Below are positions 17,752-26,063 of a stretch of DNA of 64,000 bases, piece by piece. The translations under genes and the position numbers were made by a program. Below the pieces are notes generated by a model. That model searched no databases, had not been told where the DNA came from, and worked only from the letters and a program-made list of their open reading frames with translations. Numbering within the stretch: position 1 is the stretch's first letter; each line of letters starts with the position of its first letter. This DNA comes from Xanthomonas melonis (GTDB lineage: Bacteria; Pseudomonadota; Gammaproteobacteria; Xanthomonadales; Xanthomonadaceae), in NCBI RefSeq assembly GCF_020783655.1, contig NZ_JAJGQH010000004.1:186001-250000 (forward strand). The letters run 5' to 3'.

Positions 17752-18699
17752 TCAGTCCACGATGTTCTTGGCTTCGGCGGTGCCCAGCACTTCTGGATGG
17801 ACTACCCGGTGCCGACGTTCCAGGATCGGGTGCAGGAACACCGCGCCGAGAATGATCGCCACCCCGAGATAGAACTGCAGTGTGAGTTCGCGTTGTTCGC
17901 CCAGCAGGGCGATCGCCAGCACGATGGCGTAGACCGGTTCGAGGTTGGTCACCAGTTGCACCGAATAGGCGCTGAGATGGCGCAATGCCACCAGCGCCAG
18001 CGCAAACGGCAGCAAGGTGCAGGCCAGCGACAAGGCCAGCAGCAGCAGGCCGTCGTGCAGGCCGGGGACGACCAGCAGATCGCCATGCAGCAATGGCAGC
18101 AGCATCGGCATGGCCGGTGCCAGCAGCGTCAAGGTCAGCGTGCCGGCGCCCAGCTCCAGCGCGGTGACGGTGAGCGGGTCGGCATGCGTCACCATGCGCT
18201 TGTTGAGCGAGCCGAACAGCCCGACGAAGATCGCCGAGATCGCGCCCACCACCACGCCGGCGCGCATGCCGTCCGGGACGCCGCCGACCACCAGTGCCAC
18301 GCCCGGCAGGACGGCCAGCCCGAACAGCAATTCGCGTGGGCGGAACGGTCGCTGCGTCACCCATGGCTCGATCACTGCGGTGAACACCGGTGCCAGCGCG
18401 ATGCAGGTAGCCGCCACCGAGGCGTTGGCCAGTTTGATCGCACCGTAGAAGGTCAACCAGTGCAGGGCGACCAACGCACCGATGCCGCAATAGCCCAGCA
18501 CCACCCGCCTGGACAGGCCGCGCAGTCCGCGCCACACACGCGGCCACAATGCCAACGCCGCCACCACGATCAGCATGCGCCACCACACCAGCGGCAGCGC
18601 CTGCAGGGTGATCAGCTTGCCGAGGATTGCGGTGATGCCCCAGAGCAGGACGCAGAAATGAATTTGCAGTTGCGCCTTGCGCAGGTCGGTCTTGGGCAT
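17752..18699 (-). CDS. EamA/DMT-family transporter
   Basis: The 315-residue protein has ten hydrophobic helices in two EamA repeats. Family markers include HFCVLLWGITAILGKLI at the start of repeat one and SVQLVTNLEPVYAIVLAIALLGE near the end of repeat two. These are inner-membrane metabolite exporters or permeases; the substrate cannot be told from sequence. It is convergent with the diguanylate cyclase and stands alone on its strand. Confidence 0.9.
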   Translation of the reverse strand: MPKTDLRKAQLQIHFCVLLWGITAILGKLITLQALPLVWWRMLIVVAALALWPRVWRGLRGLSRRVVLGYCGIGALVALHWLTFYGAIKLANASVAATCIALAPVFTAVIEPWVTQRPFRPRELLFGLAVLPGVALVVGGVPDGMRAGVVVGAISAIFVGLFGSLNKRMVTHADPLTVTALELGAGTLTLTLLAPAMPMLLPLLHGDLLVVPGLHDGLLLLALSLACTLLPFALALVALRHLSAYSVQLVTNLEPVYAIVLAIALLGEQRELTLQFYLGVAIILGAVFLHPILERRHRVVHPEVLGTAEAKNIVD

Positions 18700-18816
18700 G
18701 CGCCATTGTCGCCGAAATGCGCTGCCCTGGTGCCGTGCAGTGCCTCTCGCCCCACACGCCTGAGCATGGCCGCAGCGCCTGGCCTGCGCGCCGCTCGCGC
18801 TACGCCATCGCCATCG

Positions 18817-19650
18817 CTAGCGGGCCGTGAGTTCCTGCAGCAGTGCCATCGCTGCTGCCGGGTTGCGCTCCTTCGCCGCGCTGATGAAGAACACGAACAC
18901 CTCGCGTGGCGCGTTGGTGGCCGGCGAGGCAGTTGCCACATGCGGCAGATCCGCCGGGTCCTCGCCGTGTCGCCAGGCCTGGATGCGTGCCGCCCAACGC
19001 TGCAGGGCCGGGGCCGGATAGCCGGCATGCAGGCGGGCCTGGCTGCGCATCAGGCGCGCATAGACGAAATCGGTGGACAGGTCCGCGAACGAGGGATGCT
19101 CGTCCGAATCGGTGAACACCGTGGCCACGTCGTGCTGGCGTACCAGCGCCAGCAATGCTGCGTCCACGGCCGCCGGGTCGCGGATTTCCAGCACGTGCCG
19201 CATGCGGCGCTTGCCCACCTGCCTGGGCAGCAGGGCCAGAAATCCGGCCAGATCATCGTGTGCCAGCCGATGCCCCTGTTCGAACTGCCACACCAACGGG
19301 CCCAGCGTATCGCCCAGTTCGACGATGCCGCCGACGAAGTCTTCGATCTGGGTACGGGTACCGGCCAACCTGCGCGACTGGGTGATCCGGCGCGGCGCCT
19401 TGGCCGAGAAGACGAACCCTGCCGGCACTTGATCGCGCCACTTCGCATAGGTCGCCGGCTTCTGCGCGCCGTAGTAGGTGCCGTTGATCTCGATGGCAGT
19501 GACATGACGGCTGGCGTATTCCAGCTCGCGGCGCTGCACCAGCCCTTCGGGATAGAACATGCCGGCACGCCATGGCGCATAGACCCAGCCACCGATGCCG
19601 ATGTGGATGCCTTCCAGCGAGGGCGGCGCAGCCGCGAACAGATCGGTCAT
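18817..19650 (-). CDS. DUF72 (YecE-like) TIM-barrel protein
   Basis: The 277-residue protein shows the DUF72 pattern: HIGIGGWVYAPWRAGMFYPEG, EINGTYYGAQKPATYAKW, FVFSAKAPRRITQSRRL and GPLVWQFEQ. A late DFVYARLMRSQ and a C-terminal EVFVFFISAAKERNPAAAMAL follow. The family adopts a TIM barrel and is widespread, but its reaction is not established. The ATG at 19650 (MTDLFAAAPPSLEG) is chosen over longer in-frame starts because conservation begins shortly after. A MITE-like element lies 68 bp upstream. Confidence 0.88.
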   Translation of the reverse strand: MTDLFAAAPPSLEGIHIGIGGWVYAPWRAGMFYPEGLVQRRELEYASRHVTAIEINGTYYGAQKPATYAKWRDQVPAGFVFSAKAPRRITQSRRLAGTRTQIEDFVGGIVELGDTLGPLVWQFEQGHRLAHDDLAGFLALLPRQVGKRRMRHVLEIRDPAAVDAALLALVRQHDVATVFTDSDEHPSFADLSTDFVYARLMRSQARLHAGYPAPALQRWAARIQAWRHGEDPADLPHVATASPATNAPREVFVFFISAAKERNPAAAMALLQELTAR

Positions 19651-19717
19651 GGCAGGAACTCGTTGAAGGGACAGGGACGGTGGCGCTGTCCGCTCGGGAA
19701 GTGGAGGCCGCCGTGCA

Positions 19718-19860
19718 GCGCAGCCAACGAAACTAGCATGCAGCCGGCAGGCGGGCGCGGCCGGTGCTCGATTCCCCATATTCCGTTCGTACAGTCCGGT
19801 TTCGAGCGCGCCGTCCATCCCTGCCCGACGACTGTTTGCTACGTTTCCGTCAGCCGCTTC
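19718..19860. mobile_element. MITE-like element, copy B (143 bp, inverted relative to copy A)
   Basis: Read on the minus strand, this stretch aligns end to end with 15648-15788 with only a few one-base gaps. Both ends carry forms of the same terminal repeat (GAAGCGGCTG and the inverted GGCTGCGC). Divergence of the two copies suggests old insertions. It lies in the 445-bp gene-free spacer (19651-20095) between the divergent DUF72 and rraA genes. Confidence 0.62.
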
Positions 19861-20095
19861 AGTCTGGCACCTGTCGCTGCGATGGCACGTGACAGGGGCG
19901 GATGGCGCGTATCTGTCCTGCCGGACCGGCGGCTGCACGCTGGCGCAGTACGGCCGTGAGCGCGCCATGCGGCGGACTGCGCGCGCCAGCATCAGGCTGT
20001 CTGCCTGCGCGCCAGCGCGCGCTTTTTCATTCACAGCCACCCGGGTATCGACGCGGACGGCTACCATGCCCACTCGTCCGCATGAGACCGCATCG

Positions 20096-20596
20096 ATGAC
20101 CTGGACCACGTCCGATCTGTGTGACAGCTTTCCCGAGGTGATCGTTGCCGAGCCGCTGTTCCGGCACTTCGGCGGCCGCACGGCGTTCGCCGGCTCGATC
20201 GCCACGGTGCGCTGCTTCGAGGACAATTCGCGCGTGCGCGAGCTGGCGTCCATGCCCGGCCATGGGCGTGTGTTGGTGGTGGACGGGCAGGGTTCGTCGA
20301 AGCACGCGCTGCTCGGCGACCGGATCGCCGCACAGGCGGTGGCCAACGGCTGGGCCGGCGTACTGATCCACGGGTGCGTGCGCGATGTGGCGAGCCTGGC
20401 GACGCTGCCGCTGGGCGTGCTGGCGCTGGCCGCCTGCCCGCGCCGCACCGAACGGCGCGATCTGGGCGAGACCGATGTACCGGTCAACTTCGCTGGCGTG
20501 GCGTTCGTGCCGGGGCACTGGCTATACGCCGATGTCGACGGAGTTCTGGTTTCGACGTTGCCGCTGCCGCTGGACGGCGGCGCCGGTGTGGTCTGA
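20096..20596 (+). CDS. rraA: Regulator of ribonuclease activity A
   Basis: The 166-residue protein matches RraA in length and sequence: [59 protein letters not shown]. In enterobacteria RraA binds RNase E and restrains its activity. The fold is that of a degraded methyltransferase, and some family members have aldolase activity, so the role here is inferred. The ATG at 20096 gives the conserved length. The serine hydrolase gene starts 20 bp after the stop. Confidence 0.93.
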   Translation: MTWTTSDLCDSFPEVIVAEPLFRHFGGRTAFAGSIATVRCFEDNSRVRELASMPGHGRVLVVDGQGSSKHALLGDRIAAQAVANGWAGVLIHGCVRDVASLATLPLGVLALAACPRRTERRDLGETDVPVNFAGVAFVPGHWLYADVDGVLVSTLPLPLDGGAGVV

Positions 20597-20616
20597 TCGA
20601 CAATGAGGGGCTGGCA

Positions 20617-22209
20617 ATGACTTTGAATCACTGGTTGACGGGGGGAGTGCTGATGCTGGCGACCTTGACCACGACGCAGGCGGCGCAGTTGCCGGACGGG
20701 ATGCAGCAATTCGATGCGCAGGTCGAGCGCGTGCGCAAGCAGTTCGATGTGCCCGGAATCGCGGTGGCCATCGTCAAGGACGGCGAGATCGTGCTGGAAC
20801 GCGGCTATGGCGTGCGCGAGACCGGCAAGCCGGAACCGGTGCAGGCCGATACGCTGTTCGCGATCGCTTCCAACACCAAGGCCTTCACCGCCGCATCGCT
20901 GTCGATCCTGGCCGACGAGGGCAAGCTCTCGCTCGACGACAGGGTCATCGAACATTTGCCGTGGTTTCGCATGTCCGACCCGTACGTCGGCAACGAGATG
21001 CGCCTGCGCGATCTGCTGGCGCACCGCAGCGGCCTGAGCCTGGGTGCGGGCGATCTGTTGTTCTGGCCCACCACCAGCTATACCACCGAAGAGGTCGTGC
21101 AGCGGCTGTCCAAGGTGCCGTTGAAAGGCGGCTTCCGCGATCGCTACGCCTACGACAACATTCTCTACGCGGTCGCGCAGAAGGTGATCGAGCAGGTTTC
21201 CGGGCAATCCTACGCGCAGTTCCTGCAGCAGCGCATCTTCGCTCCGGTCGGCATGCGCGGCGCGCGCTTCAATGCCGATCATCTGCAGCCTGGCGACAAC
21301 GCTGCCGTCGGGCACGCCAAATACGACTTCACCGACTTGCGCACCGTCGCGCCGTTGACCTGGTCCAACAACTCCGGCGCCGGCGGCATCTACGCCAGCG
21401 CGCATGACATGGCATTGTGGATGAAGGTTCAGCTGGCTGGTGGCCAGTTGCCGGATGGCACGCCATTGTTCAGTGCCAAGCGTCAGCGCGAGATGTGGTC
21501 GATGATCACGCCGATCACCGTTGGCGACGCACCGGTCCCCGAGCTGGCCGGCGCGATGCCGAACTTCGCCGGCTATGGCGAGGGCTGGAGCCTGAGCGAT
21601 TACCGTGGCCATCGCATGGTGTGGCATACCGGCGGCTGGCCCGGCATGGTGTCGCGGGTGACGCTGTTGCCGGAGCAGAAGCTGGGTGTGGTGGTGCTGA
21701 CCAATCAGGAGGTAGGGGCCGCCTTCGGTGCGCTGACCCTGCAGGTGCTTGACGCCTATCTGCACTTGCCGCCAACCGATTGGACCACGGCCTATGCCAA
21801 GGCGGTGGAAAAGACCGGCGCCGACGCCGATGCCGGCTGGGCGCGGCATCGGCAGGCACGCGCCGCACGCTCGACACCATCGCTGCCGCTGAGCGCTTAT
21901 GCGGCGACCTATCGCGACCCCTGGTACGGCGATGTGGTGATCCGCCAGGACGGAAAACGACTGCGCATGCAGTTCGCCAAGACCGCGCAATTGCTCGGCA
22001 CGCTGGAGCACTGGCAGCACGACAGTTTCATCGTGCGCTGGGACGATCGCTCCTTGAATGCCGACGCCTTCGTCAATTTTGCGCTGACCGCAGACGGCGC
22101 GGTGCGCGAGCTGCGGATGGAGGCGGTGTCGCCGCTGACCGATTTCAGCTTCGATTTCCAGGACCTGGTGCTGACGCCGGTGACGGCGGAGTCCGCGTCG
22201 CAGCAATGA
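20617..22209 (+). CDS. Beta-lactamase-fold serine hydrolase (class C/esterase type)
   Basis: The 530-residue exported protein has a signal peptide (TTTQAAQ). Its catalytic motifs are SNTK (SxxK, about residue 88), YDN (YxN) and HTGGWPG (KTG equivalent). A C-terminal DUF3471-like domain is suggested by YAATYRDPWYGDVVIRQDGKRL and RWDDRSLNADAFVNF. Such proteins act as periplasmic peptidases or esterases; a true beta-lactamase role is unlikely given the length and domain order. The GAGGGG ribosome-binding site supports the ATG at 20617. It follows rraA by 20 bp. Confidence 0.9.
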   Translation: MTLNHWLTGGVLMLATLTTTQAAQLPDGMQQFDAQVERVRKQFDVPGIAVAIVKDGEIVLERGYGVRETGKPEPVQADTLFAIASNTKAFTAASLSILADEGKLSLDDRVIEHLPWFRMSDPYVGNEMRLRDLLAHRSGLSLGAGDLLFWPTTSYTTEEVVQRLSKVPLKGGFRDRYAYDNILYAVAQKVIEQVSGQSYAQFLQQRIFAPVGMRGARFNADHLQPGDNAAVGHAKYDFTDLRTVAPLTWSNNSGAGGIYASAHDMALWMKVQLAGGQLPDGTPLFSAKRQREMWSMITPITVGDAPVPELAGAMPNFAGYGEGWSLSDYRGHRMVWHTGGWPGMVSRVTLLPEQKLGVVVLTNQEVGAAFGALTLQVLDAYLHLPPTDWTTAYAKAVEKTGADADAGWARHRQARAARSTPSLPLSAYAATYRDPWYGDVVIRQDGKRLRMQFAKTAQLLGTLEHWQHDSFIVRWDDRSLNADAFVNFALTADGAVRELRMEAVSPLTDFSFDFQDLVLTPVTAESASQQ

Positions 22210-22379
22210 CGCGCTTGCGGCCGCCGCGCATGCCGCCGCGGCCACCGGCCCACGCTGGCACGCACGTGGTCGCACGCGCCGGCTGAGCGATGCGCGGCGT
22301 CGCGTGATGCCGAAGCAAGACGCGCAGGCCGGGCGCGCGCCAGTGACCGTCGCGCTACCGCCAGCCGACAAGGCTGGTT

Positions 22380-23681
22380 ATGATCCGCGCACTTCTCAAG
22401 GATGTCGCCTGGCGCATGACCACTCCGCAGATGTCGGTGTATTTCTTCCTGCAGGCCGCCGCGATCCTGCTGGTCTGCCGGTTCGTGGGCTTGCTGGCCA
22501 AACGGCTGGGGCAGCCACAGGTGGTGGGCGAGATGATCGCCGGCGTGATGCTGGGGCCGTCGTTGTTCGGCCTGCTGCTGCCGCAGTGGCAGGCGGCGTT
22601 GTTTCCCAAGCAGACCATGGACGTGCTGTACGTATTCGCGCAGTTCGGCGTGGGTCTGTACATGTTCCTGGTGGGCACCGACTTCCGTGGCGATCACTTC
22701 CGTGCGCGCTACCGCAGCGCGATGAGCGTCTCGCTGGCCGGCATTGCGGTACCGTTCGCTCTGGCGTTCGCGTTGTGCCCGTGGCTGCTGACGGTGGGTG
22801 GGCTGTTTTCGGAGAAGGCCAAGCTGCTGGAAGCGTCGTTGTTCCTGGGCGCGGCCATCGCCATCACCGCATTCCCGATGCTGGCCCGCATCATCCACGA
22901 GCGTGGCCTGACCAACAGCCCCCTGGGCACGCTGGCGCTGACTGCAGGCGCATTCGACGACGCTGCAGCCTGGTGCATCCTGGCGGTGGTACTGGCGAGC
23001 TTCGGCGGCAGTTGGGGCAGTGCGTACCTGGCCATCGGCGGAGGGATCGGCTATGCGGTGTTCATGATCTTCGTCGGGCGTCGTCTGCTGCGCCGGTTGG
23101 CCGACCATGTGGTGCCCGGTCAACCGCTTGGAAACGGCGTGCTGGCGGTGGTGCTGATGCTGTTCTGCGTCAGCGCCTGGGCGATGGACGCGATCGGCAT
23201 CCATGCGGTGTTCGGCGGCTTCCTGCTCGGCGTCTGCCTGCCCAAGGGCCCCTTGACCGAAAAACTGCGCGAGATGATGCAGCCGTTCGTGGTGGTCTTG
23301 CTGCTGCCCTTGTTCTTCACCTACTCGGGTCTGAAGACCCAGCTCAGCGTGTTGCTGCAGCCGCAGATCATGCTGGCCGGTGTCGTGATCCTGGCCGCCT
23401 CGTTCGCCGGCAAGGGCCTGGCCTGCTGGGCCGCGGCGCGCGCCACCGGCGAGAACAATCGCGACGCGATGGCGATCGGCTCGCTGATGAATGCACGCGG
23501 GCTGATGGAGCTGATCATCATCAATATCGGCTTGCAGGCCGGAGTGATCGAGCAGGGCCTGTTCTCGGTATTGGTGCTGATGGCGATCCTGTCCACGCTG
23601 ATGGCCACGCCGTTGTTCAACTGGATCATGCGCCGGCACGCCAACGTGACCGACGCGGTGCCGAGCCTGCAATCGCGGTGA
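22380..23681 (+). CDS. Cation:proton antiporter (CPA2/Kef-type membrane domain)
   Basis: The 433-residue protein has about 12 hydrophobic helices and the Na/H-exchanger pattern: GQPQVVGEMIAGVMLGPSLFG, FAQFGVGLYMFLVGT and AFDDAAAWCILAVVLA with the key aspartates. HAVFGGFLLGVCLPKG and SLMNARGLMELIIINIG follow. It lacks the C-terminal RCK/TrkA-N domain of KefB/KefC, so it is probably a stand-alone monovalent cation/proton exchanger. A second in-frame ATG at 22416 is possible. It follows the serine hydrolase gene by 170 bp. Confidence 0.91.
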   Translation: MIRALLKDVAWRMTTPQMSVYFFLQAAAILLVCRFVGLLAKRLGQPQVVGEMIAGVMLGPSLFGLLLPQWQAALFPKQTMDVLYVFAQFGVGLYMFLVGTDFRGDHFRARYRSAMSVSLAGIAVPFALAFALCPWLLTVGGLFSEKAKLLEASLFLGAAIAITAFPMLARIIHERGLTNSPLGTLALTAGAFDDAAAWCILAVVLASFGGSWGSAYLAIGGGIGYAVFMIFVGRRLLRRLADHVVPGQPLGNGVLAVVLMLFCVSAWAMDAIGIHAVFGGFLLGVCLPKGPLTEKLREMMQPFVVVLLLPLFFTYSGLKTQLSVLLQPQIMLAGVVILAASFAGKGLACWAAARATGENNRDAMAIGSLMNARGLMELIIINIGLQAGVIEQGLFSVLVLMAILSTLMATPLFNWIMRRHANVTDAVPSLQSR

Positions 23682-23711
23682 TCCGCCGTCAGCCGCGGAA
23701 CGGGCGGCTAC

Positions 23712-23757
23712 GAGCGGCTGACAGAACGACTGCGTCAGCCGTTCAGAACAGCTATCG
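23712..23757. repeat. Solo end / deleted remnant of the MITE-like element
   Basis: GAGCGGCTGACAGAACG matches the left terminal repeat of copies A and B almost exactly. The interior is replaced by about 15 bp before a CAGAACAGCTATC stretch resembling the inverted right end. It may be an internally deleted derivative. It lies downstream of the antiporter gene. Confidence 0.4.
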
Positions 23758-23952
23758 ACGGGCGTGGCTGTCGCCCGGCACCGATTTGATGCCGTGGCGC
23801 CGCCATGGCTGGCTCCGCAGGCACGGCAGTCTCTGCGAGCCGGCGTCGCGCACGCTGTGGCGCTGCCCCCACTGCCGGCCGCACCGATCCACCACTGCAC
23901 GCCGACCTTCGATCGGCTAGCCTGGGCGCCCGCTGTCGGCGATGTGGCTGCA

Positions 23953-25785
23953 ATGTTCCGCTGGTTCGAATCCCTGATCGATATTTTCCCGCCCATCGAG
24001 CGGGACATGCCGCCGCGCAGCGTGTGGCGGTTCTATCTGCATTACCTGCGGCCGCTGTGGCCGATCCTGCTCGCTACGCTGCTGGCGGGATTGCTGCTGG
24101 CGCTGGTGGAAGTGGCGATGTTCGACTTCCTGGGGCGCATCGTGGACATGCTGGCCGAGCGGCCAGGGCCGGACTTCTTCCGGCGCCATGCCGGCGAGCT
24201 GGCGTGGATGGCGGGCATCACCCTGATCGCGCGGCCATTGTTCACCGGTCTGCACAACCTGCTGGTCAATCAGGCCATCGTGCCGGGCCTGAGCAATCGG
24301 TCGCGCTGGCTGATGCACAACTACGTGGTGCGGCAGAGCCTGGGTTTCTTCAACAACGATTTCGCCGGCCGCATCGCCAACCGGGTGATGCAGACCGGCA
24401 CCTCGTTGCGCGAATCGGCGGTGCAGATGGTCGATGCCCTCTGGTACATCGTGGTCTATACCGGCAGTGCATTGTGGCTGTTCGCCCAGGCCGATCCGTG
24501 GCTGATGGCGCCGCTGTTGCTCTGGCTGGTGGTCTATGTGGCGCTGATGGCGTTCTTCGTGCCGCGCATGAAGGCGCGCGCCTGGGTCGCCTCGGATGCG
24601 CGCTCCAAGGCGACCGGCCGCATCGTCGATGGATACACCAACATCTCCACGCTCAAGCTGTTCGCGCATGCCGGCCGCGAGCAGGCCTATGTGCGCGATG
24701 CCATCGACGAACTGGCGGTCAAGCACCGGCGGCAGACGCGGGTGACCACCGCGATGGACACCGCCATCGCCATGGCCAACGGCTTCCTGATCGTAGGCAC
24801 CTGCGCGCTGGCGCTATGGCTGTGGAGTCGCGGCCAGATCAGCGTGGGTGCGATCACCCTGGCCACCGGCCTGGTGATTCGCATCCACAACATGTCCGGC
24901 TGGATCATGTGGACGGTCAACGGCATCTTCGAAGATATCGGCACCGTGCAGGACGGCATGCAGACCATCTCGCAACCGGCGCAGGTACAGGATGCGCCCG
25001 ATGCGGTGCCGCTGCAGGTGACCCAGGGGCAGGTACAGTTCGAGCAAATCCACTTCCACTACGGCAAGCGTGGCGGCGTGATCGCCGGGCTGGACCTGCA
25101 GGTGCGCGCCGGCGAGAAGATCGGTCTGGTCGGGCCGTCCGGTGCGGGCAAGTCCACCCTGGTCAACGTGTTGCTGCGGCTCTACGACTTGGAACAGGGG
25201 CGCATCCTGATCGATGGTCAGGACATCGCGCAGGTCACGCAGGAAAGCCTGCGCGGACAGATCGGATTGGTGACCCAGGACACCTCGCTGCTGCATCGTT
25301 CGATCCGCGACAACCTGTTATACGGTCGCCCGCAGGCCAGCGAGGAGCAGCTGCTGGAGGCGGTGCGCAAGGCGCGCGCGGAAGACTTCATCGACACGCT
25401 GGTGGATGGCGAAGGCCGCCGCGGCTTCGATGCGCATGTGGGCGAGCGCGGAGTCAAGCTCTCCGGCGGTCAGCGCCAGCGCATCGCCATCGCGCGCGTG
25501 CTGCTCAAGGACGCACCGATCCTGATCCTGGACGAGGCCACCTCTGCACTGGATTCGGAGGTGGAGGCGGCGATCCAGGACAGCCTGGACGCCTTGATGG
25601 GTAACAAGACCGTCATCGCGATCGCGCACCGGCTGTCGACCATTGCGCGCATGGACCGGCTGGTGGTGATGGATGGCGGGCGCATCGTCGAGACCGGCAC
25701 CCACGCCGAGTTGATCGCGCATGGCGGGCTGTATGCCAGGCTATGGGCGCGGCAGACGGGTGGGTTCGTTGCGGTGGATGGGTGA
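23953..25785 (+). CDS. ABC exporter (fused membrane and ATPase domains)
   Basis: The 610-residue half-transporter has six membrane helices (about 25-340). The nucleotide-binding domain carries Walker A GPSGAGKST (about 394), signature LSGGQ (about 503), Walker B ILILDEATSAL (about 525) and the H-loop IAHRLS (about 558). It resembles MsbA/LmrA-type exporters of lipids, peptides or drugs and would act as a homodimer. The substrate is unknown. The ATG at 23953 (MFRWFESLIDIFPPIE) is chosen; the longer frame from 23764 crosses the repeat-rich spacer. Confidence 0.93.
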   Translation: MFRWFESLIDIFPPIERDMPPRSVWRFYLHYLRPLWPILLATLLAGLLLALVEVAMFDFLGRIVDMLAERPGPDFFRRHAGELAWMAGITLIARPLFTGLHNLLVNQAIVPGLSNRSRWLMHNYVVRQSLGFFNNDFAGRIANRVMQTGTSLRESAVQMVDALWYIVVYTGSALWLFAQADPWLMAPLLLWLVVYVALMAFFVPRMKARAWVASDARSKATGRIVDGYTNISTLKLFAHAGREQAYVRDAIDELAVKHRRQTRVTTAMDTAIAMANGFLIVGTCALALWLWSRGQISVGAITLATGLVIRIHNMSGWIMWTVNGIFEDIGTVQDGMQTISQPAQVQDAPDAVPLQVTQGQVQFEQIHFHYGKRGGVIAGLDLQVRAGEKIGLVGPSGAGKSTLVNVLLRLYDLEQGRILIDGQDIAQVTQESLRGQIGLVTQDTSLLHRSIRDNLLYGRPQASEEQLLEAVRKARAEDFIDTLVDGEGRRGFDAHVGERGVKLSGGQRQRIAIARVLLKDAPILILDEATSALDSEVEAAIQDSLDALMGNKTVIAIAHRLSTIARMDRLVVMDGGRIVETGTHAELIAHGGLYARLWARQTGGFVAVDG

Positions 25786-25833
25786 GGGAGCTTTCCTGGG
25801 GTAGCGTGCATGTGCAACCACCGCAGCAACACG

Positions 25834-26000
25834 CCCCTCTCCTGCGGGAGAGGGGTTGGGGTGAGGGTACGGGGCGGAGCAATGGGTGCGTCACCTTCAA
25901 AGGCGCGTGGCGACGCGTTTGTCATTGCAGAGACGCGTAAACTTCTGCGGCGCCCCTCATCCGCCCCTGCGGGGCACCTTCTCCCGCATGCGGGAGAAGG
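25834..26000. repeat. REP-like cluster of palindromes
   Basis: Two perfect hairpins bracket this 278-bp spacer (25786-26063). The first has CCCCTCTCC arms around TGCG (25834-25855). The second is a 24-bp perfect palindrome with CCTTCTCCCGCA arms (25977-26000), preceded by GCCCCTGCGGGGC. Similar GGGAGAAGG/GGGAGAGGG palindromes are common in Xanthomonas intergenic DNA. A copy of the 18-bp GGCGCGTGGCGACGCGTT motif lies between them at 25902-25919. The cluster sits between convergent genes. Confidence 0.75.
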
Positions 26001-26063
26001 GGATGGATCGAATCCGCAGAAGCTTCGCAGGAGCTTCTCTTTCGCGTGCGCGAGACGGATCAA

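Noticed and set aside
15546-20095. Insertion sequence with transposase
   Set aside because: The two repeat copies are about 140 bp and encode no protein; no transposase-like frame is present.
20617-22209. Antibiotic-resistance beta-lactamase
   Set aside because: SxxK, YxN and HTGG are present, but the 530-residue length and C-terminal extra domain fit serine hydrolases/peptidases of the envelope.
18817-22371. 1184-residue minus-strand open frame spanning the DUF72 gene, rraA and the serine hydrolase
   Set aside because: Only its C-terminal 277 residues (start 19650) match a family. The rest is antisense to rraA and the serine hydrolase.
25786-26063. Possible CRISPR-like array between the ABC exporter and DUF885 genes
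   Set aside because: The hairpins differ in sequence and spacing; no regular repeat-spacer pattern and no cas genes, so a REP cluster is the better call.
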